This document shows positions 55,590 through 64,000 of a DNA stretch of 64,000 nucleotides, in pieces. Where the stretch lies: the NCBI GenBank assembly GCA_030704615.1, contig CM060733.1, positions 52,204,001 to 52,268,000 of the forward strand, read 5' to 3'. A program made the translations under genes and the position numbers. Numbering within the stretch: the first letter of the stretch is position 1; each line of letters begins with the position of its first letter. The notes under the pieces were generated by a model. It searched no databases. It had not been told where the DNA came from and saw only the letters and a list, made by a program, of their open reading frames with translations. Origin of the DNA: Takakia lepidozioides. Taxonomy: Eukaryota; Streptophyta; Takakiopsida; Takakiales; Takakiaceae.

Positions 55590-56954
55590 TGTCTGACTCC
55601 ATCACCACTTGAGTGGCTGGTGATCCGTGATAAGAATGAAGAGATTACCGTATAGATAGCACCTGAAGTGTGTCACGGCCCATACTGTAGCTAAACACTC
55701 TCCCTCATATGAGCTATATTTAGCCTCTATAGCGTTGTTCGAGCGGCTAGCATAAGCCACTACGAACTCTTTTCCCTCATTATCCACCTATGTGAGCACC
55801 GCTCCAAGCCCCAGCATGCTCCAATCTGTATGCAGCTGAAAAAGACGCCCCTTGATAGGTCGTCTCAAGATGGGCGCTGAGGTCAACCTCAACCGCGCCT
55901 TGAGCTCTTGAAAAGCTCGTTCTTGCTCATCTGCCCACTGCCACTCTTTGTCCACCTTGTCAGCTTGGTTACGCTTTTGCTATGGCACTAAATCCCTTGA
56001 CAAACCGTCTATAATAGTTTGCCAACCCCATGAAAGCTCGAACTCGGTTCACATCCGTGGGGCGTGGAATCTGTGCAATGGCCTCTACCTTAGTCTGTTG
56101 TACCCCCAATCCTCCAGGATATATCATGTGACCAAGAGACTCAATCTGGTTGTGGAAAAACTTGCACTTCCCCGGATGTAATTTCAATCCGTGCGCCCTC
56201 AAGCGCTCAAATACCACCTGAAGGTGTCTCTCATGCTCCTCCACCGTAGCACTAAAGATGATGATGTCATCTATGTAGCACCGAGCAAACTCCACCCTGC
56301 TAAATCCTGTCTATGACTCTATGAAACTTTGCAGGAGCGTTCTTAAGCCCAAATGGTAAGAACCGCCACGGTATAGGCAATCCTTCCCATGCTCATTGAT
56401 CCCCAGAATGCCGTCTTCTGCTTATCCGCCTCTTGATTGGCAACTGGTGATATCCGGATCGTAAATCCAAAGTGCTAAAGACCTTGCATGCCAATGGCAT
56501 CAAAAATCTCCTCTGGTGTTGGCATGGCATACCTATCGGACTTAGTCTGACGATTTACAGGCCGGTAATCACCGCACATCTCTCTCCGTCCAATTGCCAT
56601 AGACCTCCTTCTTGGCTGGCATCACTGTGGCTGAAGCATACTCTCCTCCAGATAGCTCCACCAAACCAACCTCCCAGAGGTCCTGAGTCCTCATCTGAAT
56701 CAAGGACCTCTCCATGTCAGTGTATCTATAGGGTCTCCGATTGGCGTGTCAGTGGCCAATTCAATGCGAATCTCTTGACCCTTCAGTGCTCCCAAGTCCT
56801 TCAAACTGAAGGCAAAATAGTTCTTGTCAGCCCTCAAGAACCGCCGTATACGTCGTCTCTCTCCTCCGGTGACTATGGGTCCAACATCAGGCTCCCAGTT
56901 GTCCTCCGTGTTGAGTCCAACAGGCTTAGAGGTAGAAGACGTGTCTCGTGGTTG
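55590..56954 (-). pseudogene. Gypsy-2 reverse transcriptase and RNase H
   Basis: The catalytic box is CYIDDIIIFS (55969-56295), followed by thumb FMGLANYYRRFVKGFS. RNase H carries HTDWSMLGLGAVL, YSSYEGECLATVWAV and ITDHQPLKW (55602-55850). The upstream palm at 56300-56950 is scrambled by frameshifts but keeps WGINEHGK-like and LYRGG-like pieces. A TAG sits at 55788-55790 where the frame otherwise continues. Confidence 0.87.
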
Positions 56955-57265
56955 CTATGCTGCAACCTCTTGAGCAGTCACCACAACCTGCTCTATCAGT
57001 GACAATGCCTCATCCTGCCCCATCATCTCCTCCTTGTCTTCCTCAACCCGAGAAAAATCCCCAACCTCATCCATCACCGCCGCCTTGGTTGCCAACTCCC
57101 TCTGAACCTCAAGCACCTCCCACGTGTGCCATGGATACGGCCTGCACCTCGTGGTCCTCACCTGTTCGCCCCCACTCGCTGCCTGTACCGTCTCGGTAGG
57201 CAGAGAGACCATTGAGGGGAGTGAACTCCGTACTTTGCGCTGCTCAGCCATAGCTAAGCTGATAA
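56955..57265 (-). pseudogene. Gypsy-2 linker between methyltransferase and reverse transcriptase
   Basis: Continuous with the methyltransferase frame (56955-57410). Low-complexity Glu/Val-rich sequence, ending at a TAG at 56955. No domain recognised. Confidence 0.6.
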
Positions 57266-57269
57266 TCCA

Positions 57270-58205
57270 GGTCAAGCAATTGAGATCCATTGCTTGCCCC
57301 AACACCTGACGACTTGATGCCTCAGAAAGAGATGGCACTGCCGTGGTACCAGTGGTAAAACCCATCGCTTGCTCGCGCTCGTCAGCATTGGGCTCCACTA
57401 ACTGTTGCAACTAGCTATCCTACAAGAGGCCTGGTCCACCATCCCGGAAAGCATGAGATCCTGGAAAGCTGAGCAGTGTAGGCAATGCCGCTCGTGGGTG
57501 ACCCATCTTATTGACCATTGCCAAAGGTGATCGGTCATCGTGTCTCATATGCTGAGACTGCCTCCCTATGTCCAAAATGCTATCCACCGTCAGGTTTGGT
57601 GGCCGCTGCACCCCATCAAATGCACGCTTGAGCAGCGTAGGTGGCATCAAGTTGGTCCACCATAGTTGTGGGCGATGAGCCCGTGACCCCACTGCAGCTG
57701 CATCCAGCAACACTGCTAAACCAGGCCAAGACCGCACTTGATGCACACTGGCCATCACCTTGGCCCGATAATCACCCATCAATGGCACATTCTCCAAGAT
57801 ATATGCCGAGGAGTCTGTCTGCTGAAGCTGTAAATAGCGCAGGACCCTCAACATCTCCCAAAACAGACGTGACCTTGAGTCTTGTAATCCATTGCCATGT
57901 CCGGCTGATGAATGCCCTTGGCAGGGCCAACCTGCCACTACCAAGTGAATAGGGCCAACCCGCTCCAAATCATGCGCCCCCAACAAAGAGATGTCTGCTG
58001 GCAAGGCTTGTTGGTATCCACGAACTGCAGACACTGGCAACAAATCAGGGTACTGCTGCACCAACTGAGCAACATGGCGTAGTGAGACGCATCGTGCAGT
58101 CTCATCCATCTCCACATCCAAGTAACGTCAAACTCGTACACCTGCCTGCAACACTGCAGCCAATCCAGTGTTGATCCCGCCAAACAAGTCCAGAGTGCAT
58201 ATGCC
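57270..58205 (-). pseudogene. C5 cytosine DNA methyltransferase domain inside gypsy-2
   Basis: Would transfer a methyl group from S-adenosylmethionine to cytosine C5. The conserved motifs occur in the canonical order: motif I LDLFGGINTGLAAVLQAG (58150-58205); motif IV VVAGWPCQGHSSAG with catalytic Cys at about 57921-57923; motif VI ENV at about 57790; motif VIII-like GSRAHRPQLWWTN; then, after TAGs at 57420 and 57411, motif IX/X-like MGFTTGTT and RQVLGQAMDLNCL (57272-57400). A one-base frameshift lies between motif I and the next frame near 58.13 kb. The linear I-to-X order excludes the rearranged DRM type. It lies in the polyprotein between protease and reverse transcriptase, same strand and no separate promoter. 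Retrotransposon-borne DNMTs are known from charophytes and dinoflagellates. Confidence 0.9.
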
Positions 58206-58601
58206 TTCATCCGGACACTGCCATACAAGAGGTGTGATGTCCAATGGTGACAACTGAGGTGGTCCTGGTGCAATCACCACACTCTCCTCCTCTCCTGACG
58301 GTACAAAGGCCTCTACCCATGCTTGTTGCATCCGTCTATCAGCAGCCTGCTGCAAATCCTTGCTCGTACCCCTCAATGGAGTGTGAGCAACCATGGTAGG
58401 CAACTCCGCCATACCATGCATGTCATCTTGCTCTGCTGGAGGTGGCACATCCTCTGCATGGGCATTGCCCTCCAGCAACTCTCCAAACCAACTAACTGCA
58501 GCTGTGAAGGCTGCTAATGTTGGCATCTTGCCCTCCCGGGCAGCACCAACACCCCCAGTGAATGTTACAGGGAGCTGTACACGACGACCATCCCCTGACT
58601 G
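58206..58601 (-). pseudogene. Gypsy-2 linker upstream of the methyltransferase
   Basis: Frame 58128-58526, N-terminal to motif I: an acidic stretch with ELLEGNAHAEDVPPPAEQDD and GEEESVVIAPGPP. It may be a spacer released by the protease. No domain recognised. Confidence 0.6.
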
Positions 58602-58964
58602 CTATCCAAGCATGTAGGATGCTGACTCCTCCCAAAAATCCAAGGTGAAACCCATGGAATACAACACTGCCCCACCAACGAGGACATCGTAAGAGACCGC
58701 GTCTGTCACAATGGCCTTGGCTCGCATCATTGAGCCATCTATAGGATGATCCGACTGTAGTCTAATGGCCAACTCACGCCGTGTCATGCTCCGAGCCTGC
58801 TCTGATCCTCCCAGAGATGTCTGTATCTGGAAAAGACAAGGCTCCATATCTGTCTCCATGAGGCCCAAACCTGCAATAGCAGCTCTGCCCAACATCAGTG
58901 GCTGAGCTCCCGAGTCCAACAAGACCCGCAATGGCCGGTATCTCTTGCCTGCCGGTCCACTCAA
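58602..58964 (-). pseudogene. Gypsy-2 aspartic protease
   Basis: Retropepsin-like with the active site VLLDSGAQPLMLG and a later YDVLVGGAVLYSMGF. It is closed by a TAG at 58602 and separated from the upstream frame by a TAG at 58980. It would process the Gag-Pol polyprotein. Confidence 0.85.
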
Positions 58965-58979
58965 AGAGTAAATGTCATC

Positions 58980-59780
58980 CTAGTTGTCTAACAAGACAAC
59001 TCTAGGTGTCACCATGGCGTGCTCAAAGGGTGGCCTAGCTGGCAGCTCCATCAACCTGGCAGCCGCAGCTTGCCATGGTGCAGCCGTGGCAGTCTTGACC
59101 CTCAAATCCGAGGATCCCTCTGCCACTATACCTTTCACTAACTCCGCAGAAGATGAAGTGACCTCCCCACTCTCACAGAGTGTTGTTGCTAGTCTGAACA
59201 CTGCAGCTAGTCTTACCCCCGGCGTTGCAATCATGGTTGCCGAGAACAGTGGGGCCTGACACACAGAGGTGGCTGCCCCCAACAACACGCTGGCTGCACT
59301 AGCCTTGGCAGCAGGTGTCAGTGTTGCACGTGTAGCTCTTCCCAATGGCACAATAACGGCCTCTGCTTCGGTATCCGTCGGGCGAGAACTAGGTGCCATG
59401 GATGTCGTTGACCCTGTCTCTGCCAAGATGAATGATTGAGGCAACCTAGCTTGACGGCTTGCCTCCCCACGCTATGGATCCAACTCCACCTCTGCACCTC
59501 GTGGCTCAGGAACTCGTGCTGCTCCTCGAGTGACGGCTGCAGCAGACTCCTCCTGCACTAGTGGTAGTGCTGCCCCACACATAAATCCCATGCCTCCCAT
59601 GTCTCCTTCGTCAAGATGACGTTGTTGAGGAGGAACAGGAGGTGGACCCTCAGGTCTTGGAGCTGGTACCACCTGAGCTGTGGCCATGGCAGCAAGCCGT
59701 TGCTCTAGCTGCTGAAGCCGGTTGGCCATGCCTTGGTCAACACCCTGACCTCCACGTCCTTGGCCATAATGTGCTTGCCC
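58980..59780 (-). pseudogene. Gypsy-2 linker between zinc knuckles and protease
   Basis: Frames 59472-59729 and 58980-59444, separated by a TAG at 59472. Ala/Pro/Gln-rich, with a short coiled-coil-like MANRLQQLEQRLAAMA. No recognised domain. Confidence 0.6.
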
Positions 59781-61180
59781 TCATCCTACACCTTGTGCCT
59801 GACCACCTCGTCCTCTCTGAGGTGCTCCACCTTGCCCTCGGCCACCATTGTTCCCTTGGAACTGGCCTTGCCGCAACTCAGGGTGCAAGTCATAACACTG
59901 GGCATCTCTATGCCCATACTTGCCACAATGCCCACACTGCAACTGTGCAGGCTGTGCTTGTGCCGGCCCTTTGCCACTCTCTAGGCAATCTTTCTTGATA
60001 TGGGGTCCTCCACATGTCCAACATACCACCCCTGGTTGTTGTTGGCCTGCAAAAAAAGCTACTGGCCTCTGCACCTGAGGTCCCCTGTAAGTTCCATGGA
60101 ATTTGGATTGGGCAACCTTGCCCCCCTGACCACGCTGTTGGGCAATCTCTTGTGCCTGTTGGCTGGCAGCTGCGCCTCGTGCAGGCATGTCCTTGCCAAA
60201 TCCAATGGTAACAACTCTCTCCTCCACCATGTTGAGCCCAATTCGCTCAGCCAGCAGAAACACATCTGCTAATGTGGGTTTGGCCGCTTGTAACAGGGTT
60301 GCATCCCGCACCCTTCTCCTGAGCTCCTTGTCCAAAATTCCATACTAGAACTGGACTACCTGAGCTTCAGTAACCCCTTGGGTCACATTTATCAAGCGCC
60401 TCATACGAGTGTAGGCCTCTCGCAAGCTCTTACTAGATTTGCGCTGGAAGTCTTGCAAACTTCGCAGCTTCTCTGTCCGTATGCCTTGGTAGTTCGTCCA
60501 CAACTCCTGGAAGAACTCCACCACCGGGTTGAATCTAGGTACATGTGTTGTAGAGTGGCAGGAGGAGTAGTAGCACCTTTTGAACTGGTACCACCTGTAG
60601 AAGTACCGACACTACTTGTTTCACTACTAGTGTTGGCAGTGGGAGATATTGGTGCTGATGCAGTTATTGGTCGCATCGTGCCTCGAGTAATGGAGACGTA
60701 GTCAGGTGACCAATACATCCTCCACTCCTCAATCTCTGCTTCATGTCCTCGCCTGAACTTGTGGTAATCGTCCATAGGCGGGCCTTCCAAATGCTGGAAC
60801 AGTCCCTTCCACGCCATGAATGGGGTGAACAGCTGTGGATTGCGCATCTGCTGCAAATCACACCAGCTGTCGAACTCCTGGATAAAGTCATCCAGTTTGA
60901 TCGTGCCCACAGCTCCAGTGTACCTACGAGGCTCCTTGGTAGCTCCATACATCTCCTTCACGTCGTCTCACAATAATGGCGAAGAAAACTGCACACCAGT
61001 TGATGAAGCCTCTGAGTCTGTGTCAGACTCTACACTAGTTGAGGATGGAGGTGAAGGTGGTCTGAACCAAACACCTCGTCTTGTGAACCCACTCTCACTG
61101 CTACTGCCTGTAGCCGTACTCCCCTCAAAACCCTTGGGTAACTCCGTGATGACACTCACAACGACCCGCACCTCCCCCAC
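59781..61180 (-). pseudogene. Gypsy-2 gag and nucleocapsid
   Basis: The N part is Ser-rich (60968-61180). The gag core follows (60401-60961: FIQEFDSWCDLQQ; then frame-shifted LREAYTRMRRLINVTQ) and, after a TAG at 60345-60347, continues as YGILDKELRRRVRDATLL. Two zinc knuckles, CWTCGGPHIKKDC and CGHCGKYGHRDAQC, lie in 59781-60335, with a Gly/Gln/Arg-rich tail. The frame closes at a TGA at 59781, possibly a decayed CGA. Confidence 0.87.
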
Positions 61181-61195
61181 GTGACACTATAAGGC

Positions 61196-63000
61196 TCTAC
61201 TAGTACTAATTCTAAAAGTGACACGGGTGGGCACCTGTTGCAGTTTAAGGGTCATATCCCAGTGGCTCAGGGCACCTGCACCTGCATCCACCGCAAGAAC
61301 TCCTATGGTTGGCTGGTCATCAACCCAGTCTCACCATAGAAGAAACACTGGTGGTCTTGCTGGTCATCACTCCAGCCTCACCACCGACAACATACTCTAG
61401 GATTGACCGGTGATCAAATCCGGCCTAATCCCTATGAAAGCAAGCGCCCACACAAAACCAACATGGCGCACAATCAAGCATGCAGGTATTGGGGGGGGAT
61501 CCAAACCCAAGAAATCAAAACATCAACACCCCCACACCAAAATCCATCTGCAGTGCTGCTCCTGCAGAATACCCCAGCCCAAAAACCCGGACTGACTCTT
61601 GCCTCCACCTATGGAAAGGTTTTGGCCTACCGAGAGGGTGGAAAGCTATAGGAAGGAGAGATTAAAGCAATTCCTAAACCTAGCATGCCCTCATCCCGAC
61701 ACTCTTCATTTCCTCTCTAGCCATACACTAATGTCAAAAAGTGACAGATGTGTTACAAACAGACAGCTAAGTGATCATCCCTGACTTTAAACAACTTCTT
61801 CAATAGACCTCAAATAGATGTGGGAAGGATCTAATTTACATTAGAAAAATTCTATAGATTTTTGGTCAGGTCCAAAAAACTAAAACTAGATTTTCGCATT
61901 CTGTAGGTCCCTGCGCAAGTTTTGGGTCAAACAGCCTTGGTATGCCAAAGTTATGGCCAAACAGGCTCTATCTAATTTAAATTAGATCAAAGAATGAATT
62001 TCTTTAATTTTTCACACCCAAAACATTCTCGACATTAAAAGCTGCTCCCAAGTCATCTACGAGTTCCCAACACGTCCATGTAGTTCTCACAGATTCCCTG
62101 GATTTCACCTACAGGTGTTTCAAACATACACCAGTGAACTGCTCTGCTCCAGCCAAGATCTGTAGGTATGCCGACTCCGGGGGTTTGATCCTTCGCATCC
62201 ACTCCATCTAGCACATCCTTCCATGCCACACTTGACCACATGCCTCAGGGAAGCAATCTGAACAGCTCCAACTTTGACCACCCACAATGAACTCCTTCGC
62301 TCTTCATCAGGGCTGCCAAGCTTCTATTGCAAGCACATGTAAATGAATTATGTGGAGCCTGAGTCACACATCTGCCCCTTCAGTTGATCACTTGTCTATC
62401 AAGGCATTTTCCCACACCTAAGTGGGTTATACCCTCCTTCACCTTGCTGTCCCACCACTAGGAGAACTTCATGAGATCAGCCACAACTATCTCATACCCC
62501 GGGGTTGCACTACATGTGAGGTCCACCAACATTCGGCTGTCCCTTCCATTCACACCTTGCTGGGCATACCCTGTGTTAATCACACTCCCTCAGACCAGAT
62601 TTCAGCCATGTCATCAGTCGCTCCAACCTTCTCTATGCTGCTGCAACTGACCAGTACAGTGATTAAACAGCTCGAGGTGCTTGCTTCTTGAGATCCCAAA
62701 GCCCATCAGATCTGACCAACATGATCATAGACATACCCTTTGCCGTCATCCAACAGGTGGAAGCTCAGTCTCCTTTATGTCCTGACCTCAGGTTCGCAAT
62801 CCGCACACTATCCATTAAATTTGGCCTGAGTCAGCTCTTCCTTCAGCAACTTGCTGGTTCCTCACACAACTGTATCGCTGCCCGCAAACCCATGCTAGAC
62901 CAAGTGTGAATTGGCTGTCTATGCACAAAGTGTCTGCCACAATGTAGCCGCTTGCACAAACTGAATAAGGCCTGCGTGAGACAGTCGTCTTTATTTTTCA
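61196..63000. other. Unassigned; possible gypsy-2 5' LTR region
   Basis: No gene, RNA or repeat array is recognisable. By position the gypsy-2 5' LTR should start here, but no second LTR exists in the window for comparison and no clear primer site (such as TGGTATCAGAGC) is seen. Confidence 0.4.
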
Positions 63001-63006
63001 TTGTTC

Positions 63007-63228
63007 TTAGCCGCTTGGCAGCCTGATTTGCTCATCATCTGAGAAAAACTCCACAGCCTCATCAGCCAGTTCTTCATCATCAATGCCTGAAGCATCATAG
63101 GCCTTCTTGTGCAGGCTGGGGTTGTCCAAAACATAGTTGGAAAATCCTGGCACATAAGTAATCTCTTCCCCCGATTTATGTCTTATCAACGCTTCTTCCA
63201 AGAGCGATTTATCCACTGATCAGTACCA
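63007..63228 (-). CDS. Exon-like open frame, protein not recognised
   Basis: A minus-strand frame with a good acceptor just upstream (tactgatcag before tggataaatcg) encodes about 70 acidic residues, with EEITYVPGFSNYVLDN and DDEELADEAVEFFSDDEQIR, and ends in a TAA or TAG region near 63007. The composition is that of a real protein and not of a random frame. It may be the last exon of a gene or of a captured fragment. I do not recognise the family. Confidence 0.45.
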
Positions 63229-63617
63229 AAAATCGCAACATTACATAGAACTTTGTTTTCTTGCGGGAACCCAGGGGTGCAATAAGCTGTTGGCTGGCTG
63301 CCGCCTTGTTAAACGGCCCACCTGCGTAACTCTGCCCATGCTCTCATACACAAGCTTGCATAACCCCAGCAAGCTACAATGCCATCTTAGAGCAAACTGA
63401 GCTGCAGCCGAAATAGTATCCGTGCCATAACGATCCTCAAGCTCGGCCTGACCTGGTTCTCCATTTCAAAATATTATTTTGTATCGACAGGAACAACCTC
63501 CAGGGAGTTTGCCAAGCTGGTGGGAATCTCTTAAACTATTCCCCCAAGACCAAGAAAATGTGACATTGCTGCTGGGCGGCTACAGCCCGCCGCTTCACTA
63601 ATCGACCAACTCCAGAA

Positions 63618-63803
63618 TGTTGCCACGGCCTGCTTTGCTTCTGCATCGGCATATACATCTATACACAATTTTTATTTTTATTTTATCGGTGACTTCGGCA
63701 GCTCCCAGAAAGTCCACAATTTGGTGCTCATTGATGGGCAGCGAGAAGAGGTATATCTGCTCCAGACTAGACTTGATCTTCCCGTCCGTAACCAACCTCT
63801 CGA
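63618..63803 (-). pseudogene. 40S ribosomal protein S2 (uS5) pseudogene fragment
   Basis: The minus strand encodes [20 protein letters not shown], then [15 protein letters not shown], and after a frameshift [11 protein letters not shown]. These match the conserved N-terminal core of uS5 (the G-K-I, E-Q-I-Y, S-L-P-I, I-V-D and M-P-x-Q-K-Q blocks), with extra bases and frame changes. The rest of the protein is not found, so this is a fragment. Confidence 0.82.
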
Positions 63804-64000
63804 GCTAGAAGGCAATGGAAACTTGCCTTGCCTTGCCTATGGCCATGCTAGTATCGAGTTTATCCGCCGGTTCACAGTGCGATGTGGCATGGTAGACCTA
63901 TGGCCATCCTCTTGGCATCCCTGCCAAGCTGACCCATAAGCACGACAACCGCTTCTCATTCGGCCTTCACTACTCGCACACCATACATATGGTCAGAATG
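63804..64000. other. Window end, nothing assigned
   Basis: No coding sequence or repeat that I can support. Confidence 0.4.

Larger units (their letters stand above)
53753..61195 (-). mobile_element. Gypsy-2: Ty3/gypsy element with DNA methyltransferase and PHD finger, decayed
   Basis: Minus-strand order: gag, zinc knuckles, protease, C5-DNA methyltransferase, linker, reverse transcriptase, RNase H, integrase, PHD finger. Many frameshifts and in-frame TAG codons show it is dead. The 3' side ends against the truncated CACTA-2 at about 53752, so the 3' LTR is missing; a 5' LTR may lie right of 61195 but cannot be proven without its partner. It is a different lineage from gypsy-1, with GC-rich codons unlike its neighbours. 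Confidence 0.88.

Noticed and set aside
56472-57002. 176-codon plus-strand frame
   Set aside because: Antisense to the scrambled reverse transcriptase and linker of gypsy-2; no domain.
57270-58205. Host DNMT gene independent of the transposon
   Set aside because: No introns or own start, same strand and order as gag-pol, flanked directly by protease and reverse transcriptase.
25151-60347. UAG reassigned as a sense codon in this organism
   Set aside because: The 646-codon PFK and 993-codon PPR frames need no internal TAG, and the affected elements also carry many frameshifts, so decay explains it better.

Overview
The window looks like nuclear DNA of a streptophyte plant, most likely a seedless land plant (fern, lycophyte or bryophyte grade). 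The reasons are spliced genes with GT-AG introns, two DYW-class pentatricopeptide repeat (PPR) genes of the organellar RNA-editing type, a plant-type phosphofructokinase, and a dense mass of nested plant transposons (Ty3/gypsy, L1-like LINE, CACTA). The DNA-methyltransferase-bearing gypsy element recalls elements described in charophyte algae, so a streptophyte alga is not fully excluded. I saw no tRNA, rRNA or CRISPR.

Layout. 1-7.6 kb: two PPR-DYW genes in inverted orientation (one cut by the window edge, one complete with 992 codons), separated by a spacer that contains a short truncated LINE copy; dispersed repeats lie upstream of the complete gene. 8.1-17.1 kb: an apparently intact 15-exon ATP-dependent 6-phosphofructokinase gene (645 codons), whose introns carry several tiny 5'-truncated LINE insertions with clear target-site duplications. 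17.1-22.9 kb: mostly unassigned intergenic DNA with a duplicated fragment of the phosphofructokinase gene.

22.9-41.2 kb is a nest. An L1-like LINE (minus strand) was split by a Ty3/gypsy element (gypsy-1, 25651-41139, minus strand, both LTRs present), and one LTR of gypsy-1 was then hit by a 2.5-kb non-autonomous CACTA element (26079-28585, TSD TTG). Gypsy-1 carries a very long extra coding region after the integrase. 41.2-53.75 kb is a large CACTA element (CACTA-2) with a TNP2-type transposase gene and a divergent TnpA-like gene that contains an FCP1/NIF-type HAD phosphatase domain. Its left arm carries pieces of PPR and ribosomal protein S3a genes. 53.75-61.2 kb is a decayed second Ty3/gypsy element (gypsy-2, minus strand) whose polyprotein includes a C5 cytosine DNA methyltransferase between protease and reverse transcriptase, and a PHD zinc finger at the integrase C terminus. 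61.2-64 kb is unassigned except for a ribosomal protein S2 pseudogene fragment.

The host genes are the PPR and phosphofructokinase loci; everything else is mobile or captured sequence. The most interesting material is gypsy-2 (an element coding for a DNA-methylation writer plus a possible histone reader), the phosphatase-bearing TnpA gene of CACTA-2 with its gene capture, and the layered insertion record that lets relative ages be read directly from the sequence.
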